From Choanephora cucurbitarum (lineage: Eukaryota; Mucoromycota; Mucoromycetes; Mucorales; Choanephoraceae), in the NCBI GenBank assembly GCA_025331435.1, contig JAIWNI010000170.1, positions 1 to 36,671 on the forward strand: a DNA stretch of 36,671 bases, in the 5' to 3' direction. The notes under the pieces are model-generated. The model did not search any database, was not told the DNA's origin, and saw only the letters and a list, made by a program, of their open reading frames with translations. The translations under genes were made by a program, and so were the position numbers. This document shows, piece after piece, positions 10,501 through 20,872 of the stretch. Position 1 is the first letter of the stretch. Every line of letters begins with the position of its first letter.

Positions 10501-10589
10501 TGTTGAGATATTTAATATTCGTAATCTGAATTTAAATAAAATCATCTTTTTCACCTATATTCATACGTTACACACCTCACATCTTTACA
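10501..10589 (+). repeat. Right 89 bp LTR of retrotransposon B
   Basis: Same sequence as the left LTR. The upstream bases CCAGTGGAA are a weak candidate for the polypurine tract. The duplicated target ATGT follows at 10590-10593. Confidence 0.95.
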
Positions 10590-12784
10590 ATGTCTTGATT
10601 ATAGCGTTCGAAATTAAATAACCAGTGATTTGGTGCTGCAGAATAATCCAAGATTGTCTCCTTGACATGCATGGCATAATGACAGTTGGCGGTAATCAAA
10701 GTCTTGTCGCCATGATCTGGTACAATCGACTTTAAGAACTTCTGCAGGTTTGAATGGGCTTCATCCAACTCAGCAACAGACAAACAAGGAGACAAAAGAA
10801 CGCGAGCAGCAGAGACGAAAAGCATCCAATTCTTGTACTGTCTTGGTGACAGTTTACCGTCAAGCAAATACGGCGACAGCACCAGCAGCCAAGTGGCCCA
10901 TTCATCAGCCTTCATGTTTGAAAAGCCATTTCCAACAGTCATTTTTCTTGCGATTGATGAAATGGCATGGCTAGGAGGTAGCAAGAACTTCGTTTCTAAC
11001 ACCTTTTGGATTTCTTGCAGTACTTGCTTGGTGAATATGGGAGGCTTGGCGACACCGTTTACCACATATTTCGACGTCCAACATACCACCATTTTCTTCG
11101 TCAGCCCAAGGAGATGATTGTGCATCACATCGATGGCTACATGTCGGATTGGATCAAAGTAGGGGAGGTCTAGAAGAACACTCCACCTAGTGCCATTTTT
11201 GTCTTCTAGTTCCTTTCTTCTTGCTTTGTTTGCTGCCTGTCTCCATACTTGCGCTTCTTCCCTATGTTCATCACACGTACGTCTAACCCAGTCTTCGTCA
11301 TCGAAATCTGTAAAATCACGGGCGTGATTTCCCGTGCCAGACAACTCACCAAAACGCTTTTTGCATTTATGGCATGCATGGAAGGAGCTAAAAGAGGTGA
11401 AGCCGGCAACCTTTTTCTGGGCGGGCAGTTCCATAATACAAAGAGAAAGGGCTGCCTTGACTTTTTGTACGCCATTGTATCTTGTCTTCATATCAATACC
11501 ATTCATTAGCACCAAGAGATCGTCAACTAAGGGTTTAAGGTAATTGTTCATCTCAAAGGTACTAGGCTCGTTTGGTCCGTTGATCAAACAAACGAGAATA
11601 GTATTTGATCTAAGGTTGCGTACCTCACGGGGCAGGTTTTGTATGGTCATGTAAACAGCACCAACACTGTAAGAGTCCTTATAACCTTGAAACCAATCAC
11701 AATTCAAGGTGAACAAAAGGTTGAAATCGGACTCATCGACGAATGCCTTGGGATCATCTTTCTTGACCTTAAAATCTTTCCAGACAAGACCATCGTAAAT
11801 GTCGATTAGCTTGCCAGTAACAGTACGTCTACTTTTCCATTTCTTAATGTCATTAACAAAAGTTTCACGCATTAAAAAACTTTTGAGTGTTTGGATTACA
11901 GAATTGTAAAAAAAAGAGCGAATAGGTAAAATGGTACCATATTGGTTTGTTTTAAGGATATCAGTCATACATGGCTGAGCATTGGGAAGAAGACCCTTTC
12001 CAAAACAAGTGACCTGGCCATGAAGAGCTTGCTTCTCTTGTTCAGTGTTATAGGGATGCATTGAGTGACAAGTAGGACAATTAGCGTACTCTCTAATACC
12101 GTCATGACAGAAGACGGAGGAGTTACACCAAGCGTCAAAGGTGCATGCAGATGATGGAAAACTATAGGTTTCGTTGGTGGCGAGCAAAACCATGTTAAAG
12201 AACAGCATCATAGTTTCAGAGGCAGAATCTGAAAGTTGGTTTTTACGCATGAGAACCAGAAGAGCGAACAAGAGGGATGCTACTGGTGACTTAGGTAGGT
12301 GAACATTTTGAGCGGGATTCAAGAGAAATTCCATAGCTAAAAAGAAATTGTTTATCAGTATCCAAAAACCCAAAAACTACAAACACTTCGTCCTTACCTC
12401 TTTGCTCGGTTTCAAAGACATCAGCATCATTGTCTGAGCAAGCGCCAAAAGACATGTCATCAGCTAATAGAAGACAAGTGTTAGTAATTAGAAAACACAG
12501 GCTATTATTTATGAATTACCATGATCGACACAATCAACTTCATCATTTACATCAACAAGAGATGGCTGTTGGCTAAGTTCAACTTCACCTAAACAAAATA
12601 AAATAAAGTTAATTCTATTTGCTTTCGACTTTATGTTTAGAATTAAATACTTACAGGTTTCCTTGATCTTCTTGCTCTTTTCAATTCGATCATGTTCTTG
12701 GTACGTACGCTTGGTAAGAACATTGTAGCCTTGAGTGTTTTCCTTACACTCGGAACAATAACAACGAACGTATTTGTCAGACAT
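10590..12784 (-). pseudogene. N-terminal and catalytic part of Tnp2-type transposase, split by retrotransposon B
   Basis: Reading from ATG at 12784, small exons (12784-12655, 12588-12520, 12463-12398) join in phase to a long last exon from 12336. The start encodes MSDKYVRCYCSECKENTQGY, a Cys-rich N-terminus usual for Tnp2 proteins. The long exon carries ILVCLINGPNEPS and NNYLKPLVDDL, a Cys pair (CHKCKKRFG), the segment DLPYFDPIRHVAIDVMHN with the family's D-x-M-H signature, and near the end HYAMHVKETILDYSAAPNHW and FNFERYN. These match the Transposase_21/Tnp2 family of CACTA-superfamily elements, a DDE-type nuclease. The frame then runs into the LTR of retrotransposon B and stops; the remainder lies at 5986-5130. 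The coding sequence is otherwise intact. Confidence 0.92.
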
Positions 12785-14770
12785 AGTAATAAAGCAGAAG
12801 TAAATATGAAGGTGGATCAAGAAAGAGAAAAAAGAGAGAAGGATGCGGTTAGTACGGGATCAATTCACTCTTTTATAATAATGACCTGTTAACAGTTTTT
12901 CCTTGATTCAAACTGAGTCACCTAGTAAAAAGTGAAGGTACCTTCCACGATAAGAAGGTACCATGAAGAATAGATGCGATTATTCCTTTATTGGATCAAA
13001 TTGTGGATGTACCCGGATAAATTGCTCATCATCTTTAAAAAAAAAGTATTTTAAGAAAAAAAGACTGATCCTCAATTGGAAAGAGAGACAATAAGTATAT
13101 TTAAGCTCCTTTATTGTTGTCTATTGTTCTTTGCACAAAGTGTCACAAAAACTAAAGACATTCGATCATTAAGATAAAGAAGATGAGATTAAAACATATA
13201 TGGCTAAACAATGGATTTTTTTTATTTCTACTTTTGAATAAAAGATGGGCTTTGTTGCTGTTGTTATTATAGACTCTACTACCATTTCATTAACAAATTT
13301 TTTTAGTTTTTAGACCAAAACAAACAGCTTATTGTCAATTGATTTCATATTTATCAGCCTGTTTATACTATGTTTTTTTTAGCATAAAGTAAATTGCACG
13401 TGTTTTTATAAGCGGAGATGTTGAGATTCAGCCAGAAAAAAATTACAAGACGGAAATAACCTCTATCTCAAAAAAAAAATTTTTTTTACTTCTTTACTAA
13501 AATAAACCTTGACCCCCAACTCATTTGTCCCGTGAAAAGCAGATCAAACTCAACAGAGTACGGTAATAGTAACAGAAGAACTTTCTCAACTAGTTTACTA
13601 AACAGCTTGACTTTATTCTAGCAGTTCGACTTCAAAAAATAACTGGAGAGCAACAGAAAACGCGTTAACAGGAGCAACGTTAATCAACTTGGAATTCTAC
13701 AGCATCACACTTCATCAATATCTTGGACTTGTTTATAAGGTTTCCTCAGTCAGTAATGCGCTTGGCTTAACACAATGAACAGCTCATTTAACAGGTGAAA
13801 GTTGTCCAGCACTAGTATCTGACACAGCCAATTTTGTTTCTTGGACTGGAGAAGTGATTCAAAGTGAACATGTCAATGTATTTAGCGTTAGGTAGTAGTT
13901 GATTGTTTATAAACACTTTGCGGATAAAAGGTAAGTACTTTCTGTGGTTTGTTTGTCATCTGTGAGGACAAGATGTACACATCGTTGGAGATAGCGATCA
14001 GTGACAAGGAGGTTATTTGGTTTGTAATGAATAAAGATGAATAAGCTCTATGTTCAACTATATTTATTGTGTTTTCCTATGTTTGTACTGTATTGTAATC
14101 AACTTGTGATTGGCTTTGATGATTTGGTATATGATAACAGCTTTACTTTAATGTTTATTAATAAATTGAATCACATTATAAGGGTGTATTTCAACATCAA
14201 CACTTACTTTCCTATGACTTGGTAGTTTTAAAAGTAGTAGCTCTTGTATTTTTGTTGCCTATATTCTGTCTACGGGTTTCTTTCAAGTTACTTCTGTTCG
14301 TTAGCTTTCTCTTACTCATGATGTCTGCATCTCGTAACGATGAATGTTGAAATCTCACTCAATTTTAAAGCTTTCTTTTTTCTGTTTTCTTTGGCATAAC
14401 CTACAAACTTTTCTCGTCTAATATCTTTTAGTAGCAAACTCTGAAAAGCTATGAGTTTTTTTTCTATGACCATTTCTCTGTCAATTGCTTTCACTGACAA
14501 GTAAAAAAAAATATGAAATTTCAAACTCCTCGGCCTGAAGCAAAAATCTGAATTAGAAAAATTGAAAAAATATTTTTGAGAAGTGCTAAAAAATTACTTT
14601 ACAAAAAATCCATCAAGTACTCAAATCACCCAAAAAATACCCAAATTTGAAGCCTTTGTCAAACTGCTTCGAAAATTAGCACACATGTAGAGGGAGACCT
14701 AAGGATTCATAATATTTAATCAGAATTTGAAAAGGATGATTTTTCGTGGAGATATCTGAGGTCAAATAAA
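12785..14770. other. Non-coding right arm of the CACTA-type element
   Basis: About 2 kb without a convincing gene. It contains the promoter region of the transposase, long A/T runs (13040-13070, 13370-13380, 13470-13490), and open stretches of 60-70 codons of low-complexity hydrophobic composition that I do not regard as genes. Confidence 0.4.
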
Positions 14771-14773
14771 AAA

Positions 14774-14837
14774 GTGGAGTAAACATAATGTTAGTACCAT
14801 GGTTCAGACATGGTACTAACACTCATTGGCTGTAGTG
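14774..14837. repeat. Right terminal and subterminal repeats of the CACTA-type element
   Basis: GTGGAGTAAACAT at 14774-14786 repeats the left-end word. GTTAGTACCATG (14790-14801) and CATGGTACTAAC (14809-14820) form a perfect 12 bp inverted repeat with a 7-base loop. The end TGTAGTG at 14831-14837 is the inverted CACTACA. Read from the outside in, both ends share CACTACA, a CCA-containing segment and then GTTAG. Confidence 0.75.
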
Positions 14838-14893
14838 ACAGTCACGTGATTTGTTATACGATATGTTGTACATTGAAGTGCACAAAAATATGT

Positions 14894-14976
14894 GGAGAGA
14901 TGGCCGAGTTGGTCTAAGGCGTCACGTTAAGGTCGTGATCTCTTCGGAGGCGTGGGTTCAAATCCCACTCTCTTCA
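14894..14976 (+). tRNA. tRNA-Leu (anticodon AAG)
   Basis: Acceptor GGAGAGA pairs with TCTCTTC (one G-T pair). The D arm is GCC...GGC and the anticodon stem is TCACG/CGTGA. The loop TTAAGGT gives anticodon AAG, reading CTT leucine codons. A long variable arm makes it a class II tRNA, as expected for leucine. T stem GTGGG/CCCAC, discriminator A, no intron. Internal Box A (TGGCCGAGTTGG) and Box B (GGTTCAAATCC) are present, and a TTTT terminator lies at 14980-14983. The gene starts only 57 bp beyond the right end of the CACTA-type element. Confidence 0.96.
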
Positions 14977-14983
14977 CTCTTTT

Positions 14984-16141
14984 GGTTCATTAATAAAATG
15001 TTACATGTTGACATATATTTTTGCGACTGAAAGGTAAAAGTTTGATCAATTTACATTTTGGCTATTGATACAACATGAGCTCTCATGTTCTACTCTAACA
15101 AACGAAAACAAAAAACTTACTTCTTCTTTGCTACAAGTTAAAATGTAAAAGCAAAACTTTGACAGGTCTAAAAGACAAAATGCTTCTTTATCAAATTCCC
15201 AAAAGGTTTACTTTCTTATGACTTTTTGATGGAGCTATTGAAGTCAGGTAAGAGTGACCCATATGTCTTGGTTTGTTTCTTTCTCGCTATTTATTCTCAA
15301 TCCAATTCATCTTGAAGTGATTACCTTGACAAAAGAACATTTATATTATTGATCGGCCGCACATAAGGTACAGGAACTGCAATGGTCCCCATTTCTTATA
15401 CAGAAAGCTCAGGTACAAAATAGAATAACTTTTGCAAATTTAAAGCACTTGTCGCTCATTTTTTTGGTCACGGTAAACAGAAGTTTCTACATTACTCTTT
15501 TCAATCCCAATTACGAAAGGCGATTGATAATATTATCTGAAACGAAGAGTGCTTCGATCTTTGTAAAAGAATACCTCAAATAAGTGTACTAGGGAAAAGT
15601 ATTTGAAAACCGATTAGTCGGTCTGCCTGTCATACACTTTAAGCTTGATACACTGGTAAGGGTTGGATCTATTGTAGCACCTTGTTCTAAACCGTAATCA
15701 ATTTCAAAGGGTAGCTGCAGTAGAGAGTAGGCATAGATAGGTTGAAGGCTCGATTTATCAGATAAATCAAATGAACCACAAAAAGTAGTCTAATAAACTT
15801 GTCCTTTGTAAGTTTTGAGTAAAAAGAATGATCAATTATGCTTGTCACATTTTTGGTGGTCGATCTGTCACAGAGCCAGGTATGAGCAGACAATGCAAAA
15901 CTTTATTAAAGGTGCTTTAAAGCAAGCTTATTTGACAGTTTTTCACTACAAAAAAGTGAAGACAACTCAGCTTCAACTTAATTTGCAGCCATCCTGAGTG
16001 GTTCGAAGGGAACTGTAGCTGATTTAGGTGTGGAACAACTAATCAGATACGCCCCTACTTGTGTTGTGAAATGTAACCAGAACTCTTCTTGCAAAATAAC
16101 ACTCATTGAAAAAAAGGTAGTGTTGGCATTTAATCGTTTAT
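14984..16141. other. Intergenic region between tRNA-Leu and the TMBIM gene
   Basis: About 1.15 kb. I see no gene, tRNA or clear repeat; open stretches here are short and low-complexity. Confidence 0.4.
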
Positions 16142-17104
16142 TTAATTTCTTTGGCTTGCATTCAGTATCTGAAGAATAGAAGGAAAAGATTGATCATGTC
16201 CATGTAAAGGCTGGTTGAAGCCATAATATAATCTTCAGGTGAATGTCGGTTAAAGATCAGATAGGTGTCAAATATAATATAGCCTGAAAAGATGACTACA
16301 CCAGCAATAGCAAGTGGCACATCCATACCAGGGAAAAAGGGCAAGAAAAGACCCCCCATAATCAAAGTACAGGCACCGGCAAGAAGTCTATCGAATAATA
16401 TTGTTACAAAACAAGTCATTCCGTCTATTACAGATAACAGCTTACATTGGCATCATGCCACTAAAATCCCATTTAGATTGAAGCGTAAATAAGGTTAAAC
16501 CAAAGAATACGCCGAGTGTCATAGCCAAGGCCTCCAAGACAATCATTTGATCATAAAAGGATGTAATTGTGCCTACCATATGGCTTTCTAATAGTGTAAA
16601 TAATGCAAGCAAATAGTAGTTAAGTGGTGTTGAGCGAGCCTTCCACATGAGTGCAAATAAAACTATCAGTGAGCCAAATGCCGATACAAGTATCATCCAT
16701 GGGCTTTTTTTTGATAAAGAAAATAAATTAAAGAATGTTTTTTTTCTCATATAATAAGCTTTAGTATTACTTTGTTTGAACCCATTGCTTAATACCATCA
16801 TTAAACATATACAGGCTTGAAACTAGACTGGTAGTCAATAGTTGAACAGTCAAGATAGAATAGACCTTTCTAAAAATTCTATATAAATAAAGATAAGGCG
16901 ATAATCTGACTATATTTGCATAATTAACATACGCATTCTAATCTCAGTTGTACTATTGGCAACAGTCTGTTTAATCATGTCATCATGAACAACACACACC
17001 CTCTTCATCTTGTTGGAGAAATGGCCTACTAGACTCCGCCTCATAGGCTGGAGGAGCAAGTTCATATGTTGTTCTGACAGGACTTTATTATTGTTCTTGG
17101 ACAT
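16142..17104 (-). CDS. Bax inhibitor-1 / TMBIM (Lifeguard-type) membrane protein
   Basis: A multi-span protein of the BI-1/TMBIM family, which in other organisms sits in ER or Golgi membranes, leaks calcium and protects against cell death. Visible pieces in order: a Pro/Tyr-rich N-terminus (APPAYEAES), TVANSTTEIRM, then after an intron KVYSILTVQLLTTSLVSSLY, then NPWMILVSAFGSLIVLFALM, MVGTITSFYDQMIVLEALAM, GVFFGLTLFTLQSKWDF, and FSGYIIFDTYLIFNRHSPED before the last helix. Introns at 16704-16770 and 16388-16445 splice cleanly; the first, from 16932, leaves a one-base phase problem. The natural C-terminus ILQILNASQRN ends at 16142 in a frame one base off, as if one T were missing near 16180; two more breaks occur in the first exon. 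The start shares a short promoter with SLX9. Confidence 0.88.
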
Positions 17105-17239
17105 TAGCTTTCTTTAAAAAGAAAAAAGACAGCAAAAAGGAGAAAAAGAGAGAGAAAGGAAACTGAATGAAATTGTAGGTTAAAAAGTCACATACATTTT
17201 TTCTTCTTTTTTTTTTTTTTTTTTAAATAAATATCCATT
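17105..17239. promoter_or_regulatory. Short bidirectional promoter between TMBIM gene and SLX9
   Basis: The 135 bp between the two divergent start codons must hold both promoters. It contains purine-rich DNA on the TMBIM side and a long T run with TTTAAATAAATA just before the SLX9 ATG. No specific factor site is claimed. Confidence 0.55.
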
Positions 17240-17931
17240 ATGCCAAAAGCAACTAGAAAGAGTGCCAGAAAGGCAGAGACACCTTTACGTCAAAGAAAAT
17301 TTGCTGTTGCTGAGAAAGAAGTGCTTGAGCGCATTGTGACAGAAGGAGATCAGATCTCGGTAAATATGACATGGAAAAAGAAGATCGATCTATCCTAACT
17401 TGACTGTAGACTGTATCAGCCCAGTCAACTATGACAACAATCAAGAAAGACGACAAAAAGAAGAAACGGCATGAAAACTGGTTACAGAGTGAGTGAGAAG
17501 AGGTGATTCCAGTAGATTGCGGATGACTCATGTATTCAATAGAACTTGATCATGCTTATGCTGTCAAGAAAAAAATGCAAAAGAAGCAAAACAAGAGCAA
17601 CAACTTGAAAGTTAATCTTGAAAACTTTAGCGATGCTCTAAACGACATCCAAATTAAGCCCAAATCCTTGTTTGCTAGTCAAGCTACACACGGAAAGAAG
17701 TTGAAAGAGCCTACACAACAAGAACCAGCTATTCCATCTAACAAGATCAAATCAAAGAAAGCAAAAAAGCAAGCAGAGTAGGTTCTTTAATAGCTTATGT
17801 GTTCTATTATATCTCACACTTTCTGTAGGCTACAAGAAATCCTTCGTATGCAGAAAGTAATGCAACACGGTGCTTTTAAGCAGAACCCTTTAGACACAAT
17901 CCGTCAACATGTACAAAATACCTTTTCTTAA
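17240..17931 (+). CDS. SLX9: SLX9-like ribosome biogenesis protein
   Basis: Four exons (17240-17359, 17425-17488, 17543-17777, 17829-17931) sum to 522 bases, a clean 173-residue protein. It begins MPKATRKSARKAETPLRQRK, has a Lys-rich motif KKDDKKKKRHENWLQ followed by LDHAYAVKKKMQKKQ, and ends with GAFKQNPLDTIRQHVQNTF, the conserved C-terminal pattern (..FKxNPxxTIxxH..) of Slx9/FAM207. Slx9 is a nucleolar protein of 18S rRNA processing and small-subunit export in yeast. Length and basic composition fit the family. All splice junctions follow GT-AG and the frame is unbroken, which contrasts with neighbouring genes. Confidence 0.8.
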
Positions 17932-18044
17932 TTTAGTCATTTATTGTTTTTTTTTATAAGATCTTGAATAAGAAAGTTTGTTTTTTTTCTTCTTCCTCTT
18001 TTACTCTTCTTTTCTTGTTTCTATATCTATCCACCTTATTAGTT

Positions 18045-19225
18045 ATGAATTATCCTTTAGAGCAAGAAAGAGCTCGCTTACAGAGTAATGTGGATCATTA
18101 CAATCGATCAAGTAGGTTAAGAGCCTATTGCTGTGGATGTATTTATGGCGAATCAAACTCAGTCTTGATCTGTCTTTGTTGGGCTGTAAAGTGATGATAA
18201 TATGTGCATATGTGTTATGTGTATTAAGAACCAAAAAAGATAGGGCCTGAGCTTTTATTTTGCTGTTTTAGCATTCATGCAGAAAAGCCGTATGTGACAA
18301 GAATAAGCACAAAATGAACCATGCAAACATACTAATACAACAGTGCCACATTAGCTTTTTATTCTTATATCCAAGACGTACCATTAGCGATATTTGGCGC
18401 AATCAATCTATTATTTGGCATTGCTTCCCTTTGTAGTATCGTCGTTTTCTTAATCAAGGTATTTGTTTTTGCAAAGTGTTCTTTTTAGGGTTAAGAGTGT
18501 AACACAGTGCTTTAGATGGGAATGTTAAGACGAAGACCACCATTGGGTCCCGGTATGTTGTAATATAATGCAATCGAGAAACACAGTATTTGCAATCTCC
18601 ATTATTGCTGTGGCAGTCTTGGTTGTTACATTGATAAATTTCATCTTTTATGCAATGAACAAGGATTACTTCATTCAAGAATGGTGTATCAGAGGCTCTG
18701 CAGCAAACTATTTCAATAATACAGAGTGGCCTAACAATGGCACTCTATCTGTCAGCAACAGTACACTGACGTCTGCACTTGGTTCTAGCGATATTTATAA
18801 CTGTGAAAGGCTTTTTGAAAACGAAATCAAGTGGGGGTTGATGTGCTTGATCTGCATGTTTATTGTTTATGTAAGTACCGTTTTCAACAAGTTGATAGAG
18901 TTATCAGCCAGCTCAACCTGTTACCCTTTAGATCCATTGGATTCTGATTATTGCAGCCAATTACAACTTCTATAGCCCTTTGCCAATGGTCAGTTTAGCA
19001 GAGTTCGGAAACATGCCTCCCTCCGGTAAATTTGATAGAAAAAGACAAGGCAGAAGTGGAAAGACAATGAAAGATTACTGGAAAGATTTCGTGATGCATA
19101 AGCAATATGATGAATTTATCAAGCCTGAAGATCAGGCACTACTCAACATAGGTCCGCAAAAAATATCCAGAAATGCTGTTGCGAATATAGATATTGCTTT
19201 GCCAGTACCTTCTCAACCAAAATAA
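18045..19225 (+). CDS. Tetraspan-type membrane protein of unknown function
   Basis: Starts MNYPLEQERARLQSNVDHYN, a cytosolic head, followed by AYCCGCI and a hydrophobic stretch (SVLICLCWAV). After an intron whose acceptor is uncertain (one candidate near 18344), helix two reads DVPLAIFGAINLLFGIASL. After introns near 18459-18517 and 18553-18586 comes a basic cytosolic loop (MGMLRRRPPLGP) and helix three (VFAISIIAVAVLVVTLINF). An outer loop holds EWC and YNC cysteines and several N-glycosylation sequons (NNT, NGT, NST), then helix four. The last exon, from 18932, gives a hydrophilic tail with FDRKRQGRSGKTMKDYWKD. Four helices with a Cys-bearing glycosylated loop resemble tetraspanin or SUR7/claudin-type proteins, but I cannot assign a family. 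The exon 1-2 join does not keep phase as drawn. Confidence 0.65.
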
Positions 19226-20872
19226 AATAGAGTCCAATTGAGCATAAGAGCACAGAAGAAATTTGTTAGTATTTCCCCTCATGAGTGATAGTTTACTGAG
19301 CAAAAAGTACATATTTGAGTAGATGATATGCTTAAGACTATATCGGCCTATAGGGGTTTTTTTTTCGGCAATCAGTGGTATTAAAAAAGACAAAGAAATT
19401 ACGAATCGCATGAGCTTCTATTGTAGCCGTAAACAGGTTTGCTTATTTTATTAAATATGAATCTATCAATGCAACTGTAATTTCATGAACAGCTAATGAC
19501 TAGGGCTATCGAAGTCATGTCGATGTGCTGAATTACAGGTCTATAGAAAAAACTTTACAAAGAAACGAAAAGTACTTACATAAAACAAAAACAGGCTAGC
19601 TGCTTCTTCGTTCAAATTGGCTTTCTTGCATCGGATTTTGACAGCTCCACTCTATTTTTTCTCCCTGAAAAAGTTTTTATACTACAATTTTAGGTAATAT
19701 TCCTTTTTCTCTTCTTATCCCATTTATCCTCTTTCAAGATTTATATTTATGAGGCAATCAACTTTGCTCGGCTCTCGGGTTTGATTGTTCAACACTCAGC
19801 TTGCTTGTGCTACTCAAGAAGCAAAATAAGGTTGGCAATTGATGTTTTTAAGTTTATTGGTCGTTTGTCTCCTTTTTAGTACAAACAGATCATATAGTAA
19901 ACATTGTTCATAGACCTAAGCTTCTGTTATTGGCTCTATGTTGTTACTTTGCGCTGATATAAAAACAATTTCGAGTAACAAACTTTATAGAACAATGGGA
20001 TAATACATGCATGATGTAATACTTGTAAGTATGATACTTAAGTTCTGAGAAACACCCTGTATTGAGACACACATGTAATCACAAAAACTTCACTTCAAAA
20101 CCGTAGCTGATTTTTCTCTTTTTTTTTTACCTTATCATCATGAGATCATTGTATGATGGTCATCTTAATGGTCTTATCGGCCCGCATCTATGTTTGGTGA
20201 AGGCTGCTGCAATCTGATAAATCCTTTTTGTTGTTGTAAGCTTTGCCTAATCTAATCTGAGTTCTCATTAGACCCAAGAAAACCCTTTAGCAATGCTTTA
20301 TTTATGACAGATTTTTTAAAGGTTTTCTAGAACTTAAGTATATCTTTATCTAATCGACAGGACCGTTACAAAATCGAGGTTTAAAGGATCAGAAATGGTG
20401 TCATGCTTTTAACTTTTAAACTTCAAATCAACATTTCATTCACATTTTTATTGCTTCTTCTTCATTTTTTTAAACAAAACGATTGTTTTTTCTCGGCTTA
20501 AGTAAAAAAAGGAATTTCAGAGCAAATTAAGCTTTGATGTCTAACATAACAAGCTCAAGTGATGCAAATGTAAACAAAAAATAGAATCGTTACAGATAGG
20601 CCTTGACCAATAATAACATGAAAACTAAATGCCGAACTTTGGCCTCCGACCAAAGTGAAGTTAGTTTACTGAAAGCTAACATTGGAAGTGGAGCCACTCT
20701 ACGTACAACTTGTGTTTCTTATTCTTTTTTTGCGTACAAACAAACAGTTGTATTTGAACTCACTAATCCCTATACTATTTTCCCTCTCTTTTCCTTTTCC
20801 CTCTCTCACTTTCTGCTTCCCTTCCCCCTTTTTTTAGCCCTTTTCTTTTCTTTTTGTGTATTTTCTTATAAC
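19226..20872. other. Intergenic region upstream of the Zn2Cys6 gene
   Basis: About 1.65 kb with no recognisable gene. The last 120 bp before the ATG at 20873 are a C/T-rich tract, a common fungal promoter feature. Confidence 0.4.

Larger units (their letters stand above)
5987..10589 (+). mobile_element. Ty3/gypsy LTR retrotransposon B with 89 bp LTRs, nested in the transposase gene
   Basis: A complete 4,603 bp insertion. It has identical 89 bp LTRs at both ends (TGTTGAG to TTTACA), TGG of a primer-binding site directly after the left LTR, and a single gag-pol region whose domains run gag, protease, RT, RNase H, integrase, the Ty3/gypsy order. The flanking ATGT at 5983-5986 and 10590-10593 is a 4 bp target duplication. 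The coding region has an early stop and five apparent one-base frame changes, so this copy looks non-autonomous as written, although identical LTRs imply a recent insertion. Confidence 0.95.
2507..14837. mobile_element. Probable CACTA/EnSpm-type (Tnp2) DNA transposon with nested insertion
   Basis: The element is defined by a Tnp2-family transposase inside, CACTACA at 2507-2513 and its inverted copy TGTAGTG at 14831-14837. Two families of short palindromic words occur near both ends: GTGGAGTAAACAT and GTTAG followed by C/T/A, T/A, CCA. CACTA-superfamily elements are known for CACTA termini and for subterminal repeats bound by a second element-encoded protein. The span is 12.3 kb, of which 4.6 kb is retrotransposon B, so the original element was about 7.7 kb. 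It carries two convergent genes: the accessory gene at 3.9 kb (plus) and the transposase (minus). The expected 3 bp target duplication is not convincing (AAC on the left, ACA on the right); the left flank is the LTR of retrotransposon A. Confidence 0.65.

Noticed and set aside
10577..10600. Natural C-terminus QDIVKM for the transposase
   Set aside because: These last residues are encoded by the retrotransposon LTR; the true continuation is on the far side of the insertion at 5986.
14037..14225. Small hydrophobic plus-strand open frame
   Set aside because: Composition is that of random AT-rich DNA (Leu, Phe, Tyr, Asn), with no supporting feature.
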